Source of the DNA: Heterostelium multicystogenum
Taxonomy: Eukaryota; Evosea; Eumycetozoa; Acytosteliales; Acytosteliaceae
NCBI GenBank assembly: GCA_003667245.1
Contig: RCNN01000002.1
Span: 181,685 to 245,684, forward strand
Length of the DNA stretch: 64,000 bases
Reading direction: 5' to 3'
Below the pieces are notes generated by a model. It had not been told where the DNA came from. It was given only the letters and a program-made list of their open reading frames with translations, and searched no databases. The position numbers and the translations under genes are program-made. Below, in pieces: positions 1 through 12,551 of this stretch (its first letter is position 1; each line of letters opens with the position of its first letter).

Positions 1-2130
1 GCGAAGACACAATTAAGAAGATATATAACAAGAAATACTATGATATATTTAAGTATGGATGATGTTATGACTCATAGTTTATAATGACATATTAATATGA
101 ATGATTTGCTATTCTTAGTAAGGTGAAAATAGATGATAGTACGTTTAGATATATATTGTCGTTACAATATGAAACATTTGGATCACAGACTGACAGTGGA
201 GCTGCAATTGGATGCCAAATCGGTACTACAACAGAGATACATAGTAAATCAATGACAAAAGAAACAAATACAAAATCATCTAGCAAGATTGGTGAAATGA
301 AAATCAGTGCGGACATTCATTATAGTACATCATCTAGAAACGACATTGGACAATTCATCATGCTATCTATCCTATATCGATTGATGTTCACTCACGAGAA
401 TATTATTCACTTTGCCAATCAAGAAACTTTAAATACGCTATCAAGTCTTTATATATTCTATTTGAAAACTATAAAATCAACTCCATTGTCACCAGTACTT
501 GGAAGTAGTCAGAGTCACAGCGGAAGCAATAACAATAATAATCACCAAAGTGTAAACCAACAAACCATTGCAATTTTAAATGAACTTTCACTCAAGTTGT
601 TTGCAATACTTTTAAAACTATTCGAAAATGGTAGGTTAGTTGGATTTGGTTCACTCTGATCAAAATATTTATTAATCATTCAAATCCAATCAATCATAGA
701 AATATTATTGCCATTGTATTTTAATTCAAGAATTATAGAAGCTTTGGTAACATTATGCTTAGAAAAAGATAATCTTGCCGAAAAGTTACAATCTGAAGAA
801 ATTAGTAGTAGTGACGGTATCATTACTCTACTTGGAACTTATTTCAAAAAAGGTATGTAAAGCTAAGTCTAGGCCAATTTACTTTAACTAACATGGTTTT
901 AATTATAGAACCATACAGAAGTATCATTGAAAAACACCCAGATTGGTTAGAGTTGATATTGAAAGCTTCAACAAGAAATTGTAATGTTCATCGTGAATTG
1001 GATCCCACTCAAGTTATTTTTGGTGACATGCTCTATGAATCACCATTGTGTACAGTATATTTAGGACGTTTCGAAGGTAATGATGTGGCCATCAAACAGC
1101 TCTCAGTTGAGGGTCTTGGTTTTGAGTGGCCTTTGTTTTTCAAGGAAGTTACTATCGCATGTGTTTCTCAGCACCCTCGTGTGGTGAAATGTTTAGGTGC
1201 TCATACGCAAAATACAACAAAGCCATTCATCGTAACAGAATTTTGTAGTCGTGGTAATTTAATGAACGCACTGGAGTCTTATGTCAAAGAAAATAATAGT
1301 TCACCTCCACTTTATCTCATACATAACATGGCAGTGGAAGCAGCACAGTCACTTGATTTCCTTCATTCAAAATCATTGATACACCGTGATGTAAAGTCTG
1401 CAAACTTTTTAGTAAAAGAAGATTACAGTGTGAAGTTGATCGATTTTGGTACATCTAAAGTATTCCAGAATCAATTGCACATGACTGTTATTGGAACTCC
1501 TGTGTATATGGCCGAAGAAGTAATTAAAGGCGAAAAGTATACTCAGTCAGCAGATGTATATTCATTTGGAATTGTTTTATGGGAGTTGGTAAGTTGGTCA
1601 ATATTAATATTTAACACCTTTTAGATACTAACAACATTCAATAGTTTACAAGACAAACACCTTTTGCAGATATGCATGAGTTTAATAGAGTGAATTTTGT
1701 TTTACAAGGAGGTAGACCTCAAATACCTGAATCAGTTCCAGCAATCATTGGAGATCTTATTCAAAAATGTTGGCATTCTAATCCACTGATGAGACCAAAT
1801 TTCAAAAAAGTCCTACAAACCCTCTATATTATGTCACATCCGGCACCTCTAGAATCAGTTTTGACGGTTGTCCCTATGGTTGATGTAAATTTACGTACCG
1901 ACAGCGCAACACTCGAAAAAATATTTAGACTTATGGATTTCAGAACAATCTTGGTTTGTTCTCAAGTCAGTAGATCTTGGAGAAGAGCCGTTTTTCTAAG
2001 TATATCAAACCCACAGACTTCTAAATTCTACGACAATATCTATTGGAAACCAATGATTGATAAGGCCATCACCGATCTATCTGAACATATTGCACATGAA
2101 GAGTCACGTATCTTTTCTTCGATCAAATAA
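1..2130 (+). CDS. TKL-type protein kinase with F-box-like tail (5' partial)
   Basis: Serine/threonine kinase of the tyrosine-kinase-like group. Exons fit at about 1-52, 119-630, 700-852, 909-1588 and 1645-2130; all junctions are GT-AG and phase-consistent, and the frame is open at base 1, so the gene begins outside the window. The N-terminal ~220 residues are helical and unassigned. The kinase domain has a degenerate glycine loop (ESPLCTVYLG), the VAIK lysine, the catalytic loop HRDVKSANFL, the DFG motif (IDFGTSKVF) and the intron-split WEL/FTRQTPFAD stretch typical of TKL kinases. The usual APE motif reads AEE (YMAEEVI), an unusual change that could affect activation-segment anchoring. After the kinase, about 70 residues (LEKIFRLMDFRTILVCSQVSRSW) resemble an F-box, suggesting a link to SCF ubiquitin ligases; this is inference. 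No frame break is needed. Confidence 0.85.
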
Positions 2131-2391
2131 ATATCTTTATATAGTAACAAATATGACAATATTATTATATTATGTTTTTTTTTTATTTATTTTTCTATCT
2201 TAATATTTCGGTTGTTTGTGGAATACATGCTAATTGACAATTAAGTAAAATTATATATATTCAAAATAATTATTGGTGAAATTCAATAAAGAATCTGGAA
2301 TAGCTAGAAAGAAGTAGAAGAGAAAAGAAAAAGAAAACAGATAAGTTAATACTGAAATATTGAGATATCCACTCTGAAAAGTTATTTGTTG

Positions 2392-5300
2392 CCGGTTATC
2401 CAAAGGTTGACACCATATTGCTGGGCACTTTCTATTCCTGCTGAGACTACAGACTGGTAGGTGGTTGGGTTAATCTTCTTTTCAAACAAGATTCTCTTTA
2501 TCCAAACTTCGTAGTTATAAGGGTGGTAACTTAATACATTCTTATACAACTTTAGTATCTGCTGGTTTGACTGGTCGAAATCGATGGCTGCTTGGAGTAC
2601 GCTAGAATTAAAGAAAAATTAAAAAGAGATTAGTATTCATTGCATTTCGACCAGAATTCAAAATTTGAACTCAGCATTTAAAGATGCAATGGAGGCATCA
2701 TTATATATGAATTTTTCATTCATATACGGAAGCCATACAGTTTCCATATTGATAGAGAAATGTCTCTCTTGGGTGTGATGGTCGTCAAAATATTCTTAAT
2801 ATTATCAAAGTTTTTGCTTTCACTGATTGACTTGATGTACCTAAAAATTATAAAGAAAAAGAAAGATACCAAAAGTAGGAGAGAAAAACAGTATCATGGT
2901 TAATCAGAAATGGATGGATGATATAACTTATGGAATTGCTTAATTGGAGAATGGAAACAAACTTTGAAAAAAATAAAGTGATTGTCTGGGAATTGTAATA
3001 CACATTTTCTCAACAGAGGCGCTGAATAGTTTTTGATTCTGATGTATTGGTCAAGGACCTCATTATGTAAATGGTAATCCTATTCAATTGATTAATATAA
3101 ATTGTTATCATAATAAATGGTAATTTAAATCTCTATTTTAAAATAATATCATATTTACCTTTAGAACTGGTGGTTTGAGGGCATTCTTAAATATGTATGG
3201 TATTTCATATGGAATGAGATTTAGATAGTTCTGCAATGGATAATTGAATTCAGTTGATATATCTTGGAAATATTGATCAACTAGATTATCAATATCAGGT
3301 GTATTCAAGTAATTAATCGATAAATAAAGCAATCTGTAAAGTAATACTTATAATTAATAAAATGATATGAAATGTCTTAGATGATCATATCTTACTCTTT
3401 CCAAATTAACTTCTTGTCCGATAATGATGATATGTTTGAAAGTGCTTGCTTCATCGCTGGAATTATCTCGTTGTAACTCTTATTTAAATATAAATAAATA
3501 ATAAAAATAAGCCAAAAGTGTACATATTGATCATCACTTATATTTGAGTCTAATAGTTTGATTGATGTTAGTGAAGTTGATGACTTGGTTCCAATTGAAA
3601 AAGATAAATACGTTTCATTGATAAAGCATTAATCGATACAGTTAGATCAACTCTACCCAGAATTATATTAAATAATGAACCGGAACTTATATTTTCTTCC
3701 GATATCATTTGTTGATTTGACTACAATAAATAAAGCTTAGTATTTTCTCCAGTTCATGTGTTGATTGATTACTTACATCAATAGAGAATAGTCTTAATAT
3801 TGCACTTTCAATGACTTCATGTGCCTCTGGAATTTTGTTGTGACTGAGTAAAGCAACTATGTATTCTTTGAGCAATTCAAAGGACTTTGGATTTTCTCTC
3901 ATGGCATGTTGGAGTGTTTCTAATTCATTGTGCTTACGAGCCAAAAACAACCAAATGTTTGTATAGTTTGAATGATTTTTGAGTATCTTTTGAGCGGTTT
4001 CCACCAACTTATCTACTGGCATCTTGAAAGATAGGAAATGGAGATGATTCAAAATAAAGTTTTGTGTACTTTCTAAATTGCTGAGTTGGTTGCACATGGA
4101 GTTGAGAACCTTAGTGTTGGTCGGAGTCAGTTTCAGATAAGCTTTGCCATCGAAATATGCTTTCCAGTTCAATAGGAATGGCTTTGTTGTAAAACCAGTG
4201 GCAGATGTATTCTCATAGAGTTGAGTTGTTTCCGGTATCTCGTTGAAAACAATGAGGGAGAGCAATACAAGTTTAAGGAAGTTATATTCAGACTCCAAAA
4301 GTGTGTTTTTCTAATCTGTCTCTGTTAGCATATAGGTACGTGTCGCGCTGCTTATACTGTTTGAGTGTAGGAATGAATTCGTCTGAATACTTTTTGTTGT
4401 TGTCAATCTCAAAGAACAGAAGGAAGTCATGGATCAAAGAGTCTCTCCAACCTGCTTCGTGAACAACTCTAAAGTAAGTGAGGATGATCTCCATACACCA
4501 GAAGGATAGCTCATTAGCAGGTAAATCCCCAAATGGTCCTGTCTTGTTGAATATCTGTGTAAGTGTTTGGGTGGTAATCGAGATCTTTTGTGTTAAGGTG
4601 TTTGGAAGCTTCAGTTTCATCAAGATCAAAACAATCGAGTTGCATGTATTGAATGCTGAGTCGATAAGCTGGTCAATCTCAGTCGATGAATTACTGTACT
4701 TGCGTGAGTACACTTCAATGTAGATCTTCCAAAATAGCTCAGACTTGGGGTTATAACTAACAATATCATAAAGCTTGTCCAAAATCTCCTGTCGTCTGTC
4801 AACATTCACCAAAATGTCAATGATAGATGACGAGCAAAGATATCCGAAGCAAAGTGAGGGATTAGTTGGATTGGCCATGAACTCAACGGAGCTAACATTA
4901 CTGACGCCATATCGCGAGCTTCTTGCTTCTTCATCCATATCTCCAATGTTTTGAATGATATCATCTAAATGTGGATCCAATTCAGAATCTTGACAGTGTG
5001 AGTCACTTGCATCATCGGTACCAGCTGTTTGAGGCAAAGTAGTTGAAGCGTTAGCTGTAGGAGGGAGAGTTGGGGCGGGAGTAGCAGGAGTTGGTTTATC
5101 TTCATCGTCACTCATGTCCTCCTTGACAGATTGATTTAAGACTGGTTTCTCACGCTTCACAGTTTCAACATATTTGTCAATATAAAGGAAATCTTCAGTC
5201 TCCTCTCTCTCGCTGACTGTCGAACTCACAATAGTACGATTCAAAGTAGCACGATTGATAGGTTTGATAAACGACAGGATCTTTCTTCTTCTTCTTACTT

Positions 5301-8300
5301 TTGGCAATGGATTCCTGCATGAACAGATGGTCTCTCTTGTCAAGAACCTTCTTTCTGTTTGGCTCAACCTGTAAAATCAACTTTTCGTTCTCTGTGATTA
5401 CACTAAAGAATGCCTTTTTCAAGGAAGCGGGGAATGAATCCTCTTTCTTCTGACCCAGCAGGAGCATACATTCATTTCGAACTAACGTTTGCTTTTCATT
5501 GACATATGAAATAATATCATCAATGATCTCTTTGTCTAGAGTGAAAACCATCTAGTTAGGTAAAGCATAATTGAGTTGGGGATAGACTTGCTACTTACTT
5601 GATATTGTATAATCACGTAAATGTTGGAATGGACATTTGGAATCACGGCACACACCATCGAGTTCATACATACATAATTTCTTTTTGGGGTTCAACTTGG
5701 AAGAATACATTGGAGAGGTAAGAGTGAATGGACAGAAACCTTGTAAAGGCACGAGAGAATCTGTAGGATCGCAAACACATCAGTGGGGACTGGTACTTTC
5801 CTTTGGGGATTGGCTTATTACCAACATAGGTGTTGGTTATTGCCAAGGGATTAAGTATAGCCTCCATTTTCTCTGGAGCATTTCCATGGAGAATATTCTT
5901 GATAACTGGTTTGTGCAAATTGATAGATTCGCCATTATCACACCATATCTTTGGTTGCTCAGAGCCAACATTTATAACAAGTGCATTTTCATCATTAGTG
6001 ACTTGATCGGCTGCGTAAACCTGTGATTGATTTAATTTGCTGTTCTCCAGTAATCTATCGATAAACTGATCAAGGGTTTTACCTTGAAGTATACTATCTA
6101 AAACTTGAGTTGATTTCTTAATTGGTTGGTTCATAATAACTGAAATGATTCGTTTTGGTTTTGCAATTTGGGCTGCATCATCCTGTGATGTTTCTGTAAC
6201 TACATTGATAGTATTAGATGATTGTTGAGAAGATGGTAAAGCTGTAGTTGTCGTAGTAGTTATTTGACTTGAATCCTCGCGATTATGATTATCTTTGGTA
6301 ATTGTATTGGTTTCAATGGGAGTTTCTTTCAATTTAGAAGGTTTTAACTGTATAGGTTTTGTTGGTATTTCTTCGATTAGCTTTTTGATTTTCGGGAGTT
6401 AGAATGACAGAGTTGGTCGATCTGTCTATGACTGAAAGTAAGAAAGGGTCCAATGTGAAGGTTTCTCTTAGCTCTTCAAATTTACGTTTCTTCTGATTGA
6501 TGGCTTTGACTTTGTTGTTGTAGCTCTTTAAAAGATTTGCTGAAGTGGATCTCAACAAATCCAATTTGCTGTTGTATTCCTCGGCTTGTTTCTCTGTATT
6601 CGCAAGATCTGCTTGATAGGTTTCGAGTGTTTGTTTCAGTTGGTTGATCTTCATTTGAAGTGCTTTACGATGGAGTTCAACATCACTTAACTCCAACTCG
6701 ACTTTGAATATTTTCTCCTTCGCTCTTGACCATCATACGATTAGTTTGCACCAAATCGGTGGTCAACTTCTTCATGAGAAGCTGTTCCTCGGCCAATGAG
6801 TCGCCTGTTATGGGTGTATCATCAACCATGTCGTCGCTAGCTGAGCTGATTGAAGGCAAAGTATGTGAAATAGATGTTGTTTTCTGGCTATAATTTTCAG
6901 AGGACGATGAATGTTGGCTGGAGGTTTCCTCTATTGATGTTAGTGTTGCAAATGCATTATTAGTTTGAACTTGCGTAGGTGGGGATAATCCACTTGGCTC
7001 AGTGGCAACTGAAGACATTGAGGGTGTATTGTTCATGGACTTGGATTTTAGTCGCTCCTCCAGCTTCTTTCGCAAGATTGCCTTCTTCTTTTGCAGCGAT
7101 CTGTCGCTTCAGATCTTCCATCTCTGTGGAATACTCCTTCTTCTTTGCAAGAGTGAGACTGTCAACCAAGTCATCGGTTTGCAACATCAAAGTCTGTCGA
7201 GAAGGTTTGTTCGGAGTTCTGCTCGGTTTGAACCACATCAGCATTACTACCGCTCGGGGTGTCCAAATCATCATCGGTGTCGTCGTCTCCCACATTAATA
7301 ATCATACTGGGGTGATTTTGTAGATTCTTACTATGCTGTGTTATACTATTAGTGCTAATAACTGATGTTTTTGTAATTGTTTTGGCAGCTTTCTTCTTAT
7401 TTGGCTTTGTAGGAAGTGGTGGAGTAACCGAAACTGGAGTTGTGGAAGTTGATGCTGATGCTATGTTCACATGATCTCTTTTTAGTTTTTTAGTTGCTTG
7501 GATCGATGTTGTTTGTTGCTGCTGTTGCTGCTGCTGTTGTTGCTGCTGTTGCTGCTGTTGTTGTTGCTGTTGTTGCTGTTGTTGCTGTTGTTGTTGTTGC
7601 TGTACTAAATGTTGTATATGATGTTGCATTAGTTGCTGTTGCTGCTGTTGTTGTTGTTGTTGTTGTACTAAATGTTGAAGATGTATATTATCCATGGAGC
7701 CATTAGTACTGTTGTTACTGCTATTGGGCCCGTTGATGAAACCATTCATGATCTGCAGTTGCTGCTGATGTTGCATGCTATTGATATCGATTACATTTGA
7801 TGGAATAAATTGGGTTGGCAGAATTCCATTATTATTTGGATAAGGAGGGGGTGGCGGTGGAGGAATGAAAGGAGGCGGAAAAGCAGCCTGCTTAAAATAT
7901 ACTCTGGAACTGGTTAAAGTATAAATTAGGTTGCTGTTGTTGAAGTTGTTGCTGCTGCATATTGTGTAATACATTGATATGATCATCTGATTCATTGGTC
8001 TCCATGTCGACGGGACCTTTATCTGTTGTATCTTGTATCTATTGTTTCCATAAACAAGCATCAGTACGATAAATCAGCAGGGGGGTGCATAAGCACAACT
8101 AGCATGTATACATACATAGAGATGACTATGGCTATGATTATGACTCTGATGCATTGAATTATACGAAGATCCTGGAAGAAAAGGTTGCTGCTGTTGCTGC
8201 AGAAAAGGTGAAATAGATCTGTATTGCTGATGGATTGGTGGTGCTTGTGGTAATGGTGGTGCTTGTTGCTGTTGTGGAAGATCTTCTATTTCACCGTCTT

Positions 8301-8371
8301 CCTTATCGTCTTCGTTTCTTTTTCTTCTTTGACGACAGAACTTTCAATCTAAGTGATTCTAATGAATCCAT
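2392..8371 (-). CDS. ZFC3H1-like zinc-finger protein with HAT repeats
   Basis: Large nuclear protein resembling ZFC3H1, the zinc-finger partner of MTR4 that feeds polyadenylated RNA to the nuclear exosome. Reading from 8371: a start MDSLESLRLK, an acidic DGEIEDLP stretch as in ZFC3H1 N-termini, long poly-Q and proline tracts, a basic coiled coil (AAKKKAILRKKLEERLKSK), a second coiled coil (MKINQLKQTLETYQADL), then the diagnostic finger near 5670-5610 (KLCMYELDGVC, DSKCPFQHLRDY). The C-terminal third, about 5535-2392, has HAT-like helical repeats (AIDFDQSNQQILKLYKNVL) and ends in ITGNK. An intron at 5536-5598 is phase-consistent, and several more lie in 2600-3780. At least nine one-base frame breaks occur (near 8315, 7895, 7177, 7090, 6700, 6343, 5737, 5290 and 4298), each repaired by removing one base. 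RRP46, an exosome subunit, lies 9 kb away. Confidence 0.75.
7507..7672 (-). repeat. Mixed CAG/CAA poly-glutamine tracts
   Basis: On the minus strand CAA and CAG codons alternate irregularly to give two glutamine tracts split by a short LMQHHIQHL spacer. They lie inside the ZFC3H1-like gene. The codon mixing is typical of dictyostelid homopolymer tracts and limits slippage. Confidence 0.9.
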
Positions 8372-9460
8372 TTTATAATTCAACCTCTATGATCTATTCT
8401 ATCTTCTATCTTCTATCTATTTTCAAATATATGTATATATAACTATCATGTATCTATCTATCTATCTATATACAATATTAACAAGTTAGAATACAACAAC
8501 AAGTGTCTGATCTGATAAATACGAATATGAAATCAACAAACAAGTTTCAAAAGTAAAAACAATTATTATTGATGTTATTTTTATTGTTATTGTTGTGAAT
8601 TCACTACTTGGTGGTGGTTGTGGTGGTATTATTTGATGTTTTGTCAACCTATTTGTGTAGTAGAAGGTGGTTGTGTTGTATCTAAAAGAAGAGTAACTAC
8701 CTAAGCAAACCAATGTGAAAAAAAAAATAGTTGACAGCCAAGGTGTATTTTCTGAGAAATGAATATTGGATATAAACAATGACTATCTATCTATCGATTG
8801 TTGTTTGTTGTTGTTATTGTTGTTGTTATTGGTTGTAATGAGTTTGAAACTTGATAGAATGACTCTTATAGTAAAGTACTAGATACAACATAAAAAAAAG
8901 CTAAGAAAAAAAACAAAAAAATAAAAAAAATCGACTGTTCTATGGTGATCATTACTTTCACAGTGCTTATAGATATAATATTCAGAATTTAGGTAGATTC
9001 ATTTTACTTTTAATCTATAATTATATCATAACAACAACTACTAAAATGTTTTGGTAGACAATTGGTATGTTATTTATCACCATATTCGTCACAGAAGAAG
9101 CAGCAGCAGCAGTAGTAGTAGTAGTAGTAACAGAAGCAGAAGCAGAAGCAACAGCAGTAATACAATATTGTCATCAATAATAGAAAAGTGTAGATCAATC
9201 ATCTAAAACCTATCTATGAAGCAACATTTCAATAGTAGAAGATAATAAACAACCTGTCTCAAGATAGAGATAGAGATTGATAAACCTCAGATGAACAATG
9301 CATCGATAGTGTTTGAAAGATATGATTGATAGATTTGGTTGATAAAGAATAGATGACTGACTAACTGACTGACTGACTGTGATTGATTGATTGATTGATA
9401 TTTGACTAGAAGCTACTATAGTATTTTAGTTATACTAATATTGTTATTGAATGTTTTTAG
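8372..9460. other. Intergenic region, simple repeats
   Basis: Divergent promoter space between the ZFC3H1-like gene and the rhodanese-like gene. It holds ATCT/TATC tracts near 8400-8470, TTG/TTGTTA runs near 8800-8835, an A-rich run near 8890-8930, an AGC-to-AGT trinucleotide tract near 9100-9130 and GACT/GATT repeats near 9360-9400. The first exon of the rhodanese-like gene probably lies here, but I could not place it. Other open frames in it look spurious. Confidence 0.6.
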
Positions 9461-10057
9461 GCTAAATTGAATAGTACTGTATATAGCAACTGTTTGTTGA
9501 AATCAGTTGCATCAACATCATTCACTAGATCATTGAAATGCAATGTTGGAGCTACCAGTGGTATCATGTCATATTCAACAGCAGCTTCAGCTACAGCTAC
9601 AGCTACAGTCGCTGGTAAAGAGGATGTATACAAGGCTTCAGTAGCCAGACCATCACCACAAAGAGGTCGTCGTCCAAACAAGCAAAAATCACCATCATTC
9701 CCACAGTATGCACACATCCCACGTTTGGCCACTGCTGGTCTTCATCGTATTGCATTGCTTGGATTCGACTTTTATTTGCTCGACATTCGTCCAGCTGAAC
9801 AATTCAATCAGGAGTCTGTTGTTGGTGCTGTCAACCACCCAGTTGAGAACCTCGAAAAGTCATCGGAGCAACTCGACAAGTCCTCAATGGTCTTGTTGTT
9901 GGGTCCAAAGGAGAAGGGTTACCCAGTTGCCTGCGAGGCTGCATTGATGTTGCAATCCAAAGGATTCAAATCAGTCATCGTTCTAGAGAGCAGCGTTAAG
10001 GAATTGGTAAACGCCGGTTTCTTCTACAACGCACCAACCGACATCAAATTAAATTAA
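9461..10057 (+). CDS. Rhodanese-like protein, probably mitochondrial, no catalytic cysteine
   Basis: The open exon begins right after a TTTTTAG acceptor at 9460 and encodes about 199 residues. The first ~45 residues (LNSTVYSNCLLKSVASTSFTR) are basic, hydroxylated and lack acids, as in a mitochondrial presequence. The rest forms a rhodanese-type fold: FDFYLLDIRPAEQF, GAVNHPVENL, MVLLLGPKEKGYPVACEAA and a closing GFKSVIVLESSVKELV helix. The catalytic loop that normally carries cysteine after the central strand reads LGPKEKG, so sulfurtransferase activity is unlikely. A start codon must lie in an upstream exon; an ATG followed by GT near 8947 would give the right phase, but its donor is weak. 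No frame break is present. The exact family was not recognised beyond the domain. Confidence 0.6.
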   Translation, partial: AKLNSTVYSNCLLKSVASTSFTRSLKCNVGATSGIMSYSTAASATATATVAGKEDVYKASVARPSPQRGRRPNKQKSPSFPQYAHIPRLATAGLHRIALLGFDFYLLDIRPAEQFNQESVVGAVNHPVENLEKSSEQLDKSSMVLLLGPKEKGYPVACEAALMLQSKGFKSVIVLESSVKELVNAGFFYNAPTDIKLN

Positions 10058-10304
10058 ACCAAACTACGACAACCAAACAAACAAACAAGCAACATACACT
10101 TAACAACCTCATTGACATAAATAGATTAAACATAAAACAAAACCAAACAAATATTATATTATAATATATTATAGTACAAATAGGACTGTAGTAAAGAAAG
10201 GCTAAGCTTTCTATTTGATTCGTTTAGTACTTGTTTATTTACATGTAGCTAAGCTAGTCTAAAGTGGATTCAGATAGAGGTAATAATATTCAACTATAAA
10301 GTCA

Positions 10305-10806
10305 CTATCTTGAAGTTGACTTTTGATAGGAACTTGATGTCGTTGTTGTTGTTGTTGCAGACTTTCTTGATGATGAATAGTGTGAGTGTTGATGATGACC
10401 ACCACTGCTTGCAAGCTGCTCTCTAAGAGACTCTATTTCTTTGTCTTTTCTTTGTGACTCGGCGACAGCAGTCTTAAAAAGTGAAGATATATTCTTCATG
10501 AGGATTTCATTTATTTTTTGAAGATTATCTCTTTGCACAGTTAGTTGTTGCATCTATAATAATATTATTATTATTATAAGATTCATTAATTAACATAAAC
10601 AGTAATAAATAAATACCTGTTCATTATTCTTAAGTAACTGATTATTCTTGAGGATTGAATCATTTCTTAAAGTATCCAGTTCCAATTGTAACTGTTTGAA
10701 TCTTTTCCTCAAGCTGATCATTGGTTGCTTCAGTATTGTCGTTGTTGTTGGCTGACTCGTTACCAGCTAGATCTGAGTAGATGTCTAAATCATTTATATT
10801 ACTCAT
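10305..10806 (-). CDS. Short FLASH (CASP8AP2) N-terminus-like coiled-coil protein
   Basis: Two exons, 10806-10617 and 10553-10305, joined in phase by GTATTT...TTATAG, give about 145 residues. An N-terminal NDLDIYSDLAG motif is followed by a coiled coil (FKQLQLELDTLRNDSIL) and then by INEILMKNISSLFKTAVAES plus QRKDKEIESLREQL, ending in a Ser/Thr-rich tail. The order of a DIY motif followed by a KNIS-x-L-x-KTA-x-x-E-x-x-RKD-x-EI block matches what I know of the N-terminus of animal FLASH, which binds LSM11 in histone pre-mRNA 3' processing. One extra T in the TTTT run at 10703-10706 breaks the frame after NDQLEE and removing it restores the coiled coil. The FLASH assignment is inference from this one block; another coiled-coil family is possible. 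Confidence 0.5.
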
Positions 10807-11046
10807 ATCATGTAGATCTACTATTATCTATCCTATCTATCTATTTATCTGTATGTCAGTCACACTTAAAAATTCAAAGATAAATTATGAGTGTTTTCAT
10901 CGACTTTTCATCAATCAACGATGAATAATTGAATCAACATTCATTCATCAAACAATTGATTCTTAAGACATATTACATAATACAAATAAACAATAAAAGT
11001 TAAACCTATATATTATCAATAAATAAATACATCCATATATAACATA

Positions 11047-11937
11047 ATGGTAGGTATAAATATAGTATATTAGTTAAATTAATTAGATGAGTATATATTG
11101 ATTGATGTTCAAATTATAGTCAGATACAAATAAAGATGATTTAAGTAAGAAACTAGATGATTTAACTATAAATAATAATGATGTAAATAATGATAATAAT
11201 AATAGTGATAAACCTAAAGTAGAAGAGTCTTCTACTTCTACACAGTCAAGTCAGGATAAAGATAATAGTAATAATAGTAATAATAGTAAAAGTGAAAAAG
11301 AAGTTTTAAAAGAAAAGAAGATATTAAAAGCATCAAGTGAAGATATAGAGAATGCAAACAATATGAAGGCACAAGGAAATTTGCTGTATGGTGCAACCGA
11401 ATATCAAGAAGCTATCAATGTCTATACAAAGGCCATTGAATTGTTGACAAAGCCAAAGAAGATTGTTGAGATTATCGATGATGAAGATGCCAGTTCAAAT
11501 ACATCAGTTATTTGTAACGAAGAAGTGGCAGTCTATCACTGCAATAGAGCAGCTTCTTATTTGGCTTTGAAGCAATATGAGTCCGTCATTTCGGACTGCA
11601 CCTATGCACTTGATCTGGAACCAAGCAAAAACTATAACAGATGAAGTCTAAAACATCGTAGAGCACAGGCATACGAAGCTACTGACAAGCTAACAGATGC
11701 TCTCAACGACTTTAAGGCATGTCTAGAGATTGATCCCCGTTTTCAACCGGCATTACAAGGTGACAGCGTCTTCCACCATTAATCAAAGCCAAAGAAGAAA
11801 AAGAGCGTGAAGAGATGATGAGCAAGCTTAAAGATTTAGGAAACACATTGCTAGGCAAATTTGGCCTAAGCACAGACAACTTTCAATTCATTAAAGATCC
11901 AAACTCTGGTGGATACTCTGTAAATTTCAAAAAATAA
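11047..11937 (+). CDS. TTC1-like tetratricopeptide protein (interrupted)
   Basis: Resembles TTC1, a TPR co-chaperone adaptor that binds Hsp70/Hsp90 tails and small GTPases. Exon 1 is only the ATG (11047-11049); exon 2 starts at 11120 after AATTATAG. An Asn/Ser/Lys-rich N-terminus leads into TPR units ([60 protein letters not shown]). The C-terminus has the family signature [20 protein letters not shown] and [11 protein letters not shown]. Two defects are visible: an in-frame TGA at 11642-11644 inside the TPR block, and a frame change near 11765 that needs one base added or two removed. These differ from the usual one-base excess of this window, so real decay cannot be excluded, although the coding signal on both sides is excellent. 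Confidence 0.75.
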
Positions 11938-12551
11938 ATAAACAGTTGATCAGCTGCTGCTCTACAAACACAACTCAACGTTCAGCTCACTCCCATAGCT
12001 CTTTAGAACAATGTCTGACTTTATAGTGTTATTCCTATGCAATGTATCACTTTGAACATTTCATTCTTGTGGCACAATACGACTCGTCTGCAGAAAGTAG
12101 TTCATAATAAAAATTACTATTTTTTACAAGAGTTTTGCCCATAACTCATCGTTTGTAAAATATGAATAACATGTCCAATTCGATAATCGTAAAAGGTACT
12201 CAAACTTCACACCCAAAAATAGTTTCGACTCTCAATTTGATTGGGATGGTCGTCTGGTTGTTTGGGTCAGATACATGGGAGCATGTTATCTACAGGTGCG
12301 ACTCTTCGGGGAATGAAGTACTTGTTCGTCTATTGCTTACACTTCAACATTTAAATTAAATACAAAGAAAACAAACATTGATCTATCTACTCTACATATC
12401 TTTTATTTGGAAACTTATGTTTCTTTCTAATATGCTATTATGAACTAATAGTTGATTGTCATAGCTTGAGCATTCATAAATGCATGGTTTAACATATATA
12501 TATGATGATTTATTATTAATTATATTATTTACAATCTACTCTGTTTGTTAT
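11938..12551. other. Intergenic region between convergent genes
   Basis: Sequence between the 3' ends of TTC1 (+) and EMC5 (-). A 65-codon open frame at 12162-12359 lacks recognisable features and is not called. The base composition of 11940-12350 is less AT-rich than most spacers here, so an unrecognised gene remnant is possible. Confidence 0.4.

Noticed and set aside
7507..7672. CTG/TTG array considered as a CRISPR-like or satellite repeat
   Set aside because: Units are codons in an open frame with mixed synonymous use; no spacers.
7494..7706. Plus-strand open frame rich in Val/Ala (70 codons)
   Set aside because: It is the antisense reading of the poly-Q tract in the ZFC3H1-like gene.
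9100..9130. AGC/AGT trinucleotide tract considered as a coding poly-Ser segment
   Set aside because: Stops surround it in all frames; simple non-coding repeat.
12162..12359. 65-codon plus-strand open frame
   Set aside because: No domain, no splice support and no codon-use signal; likely chance.
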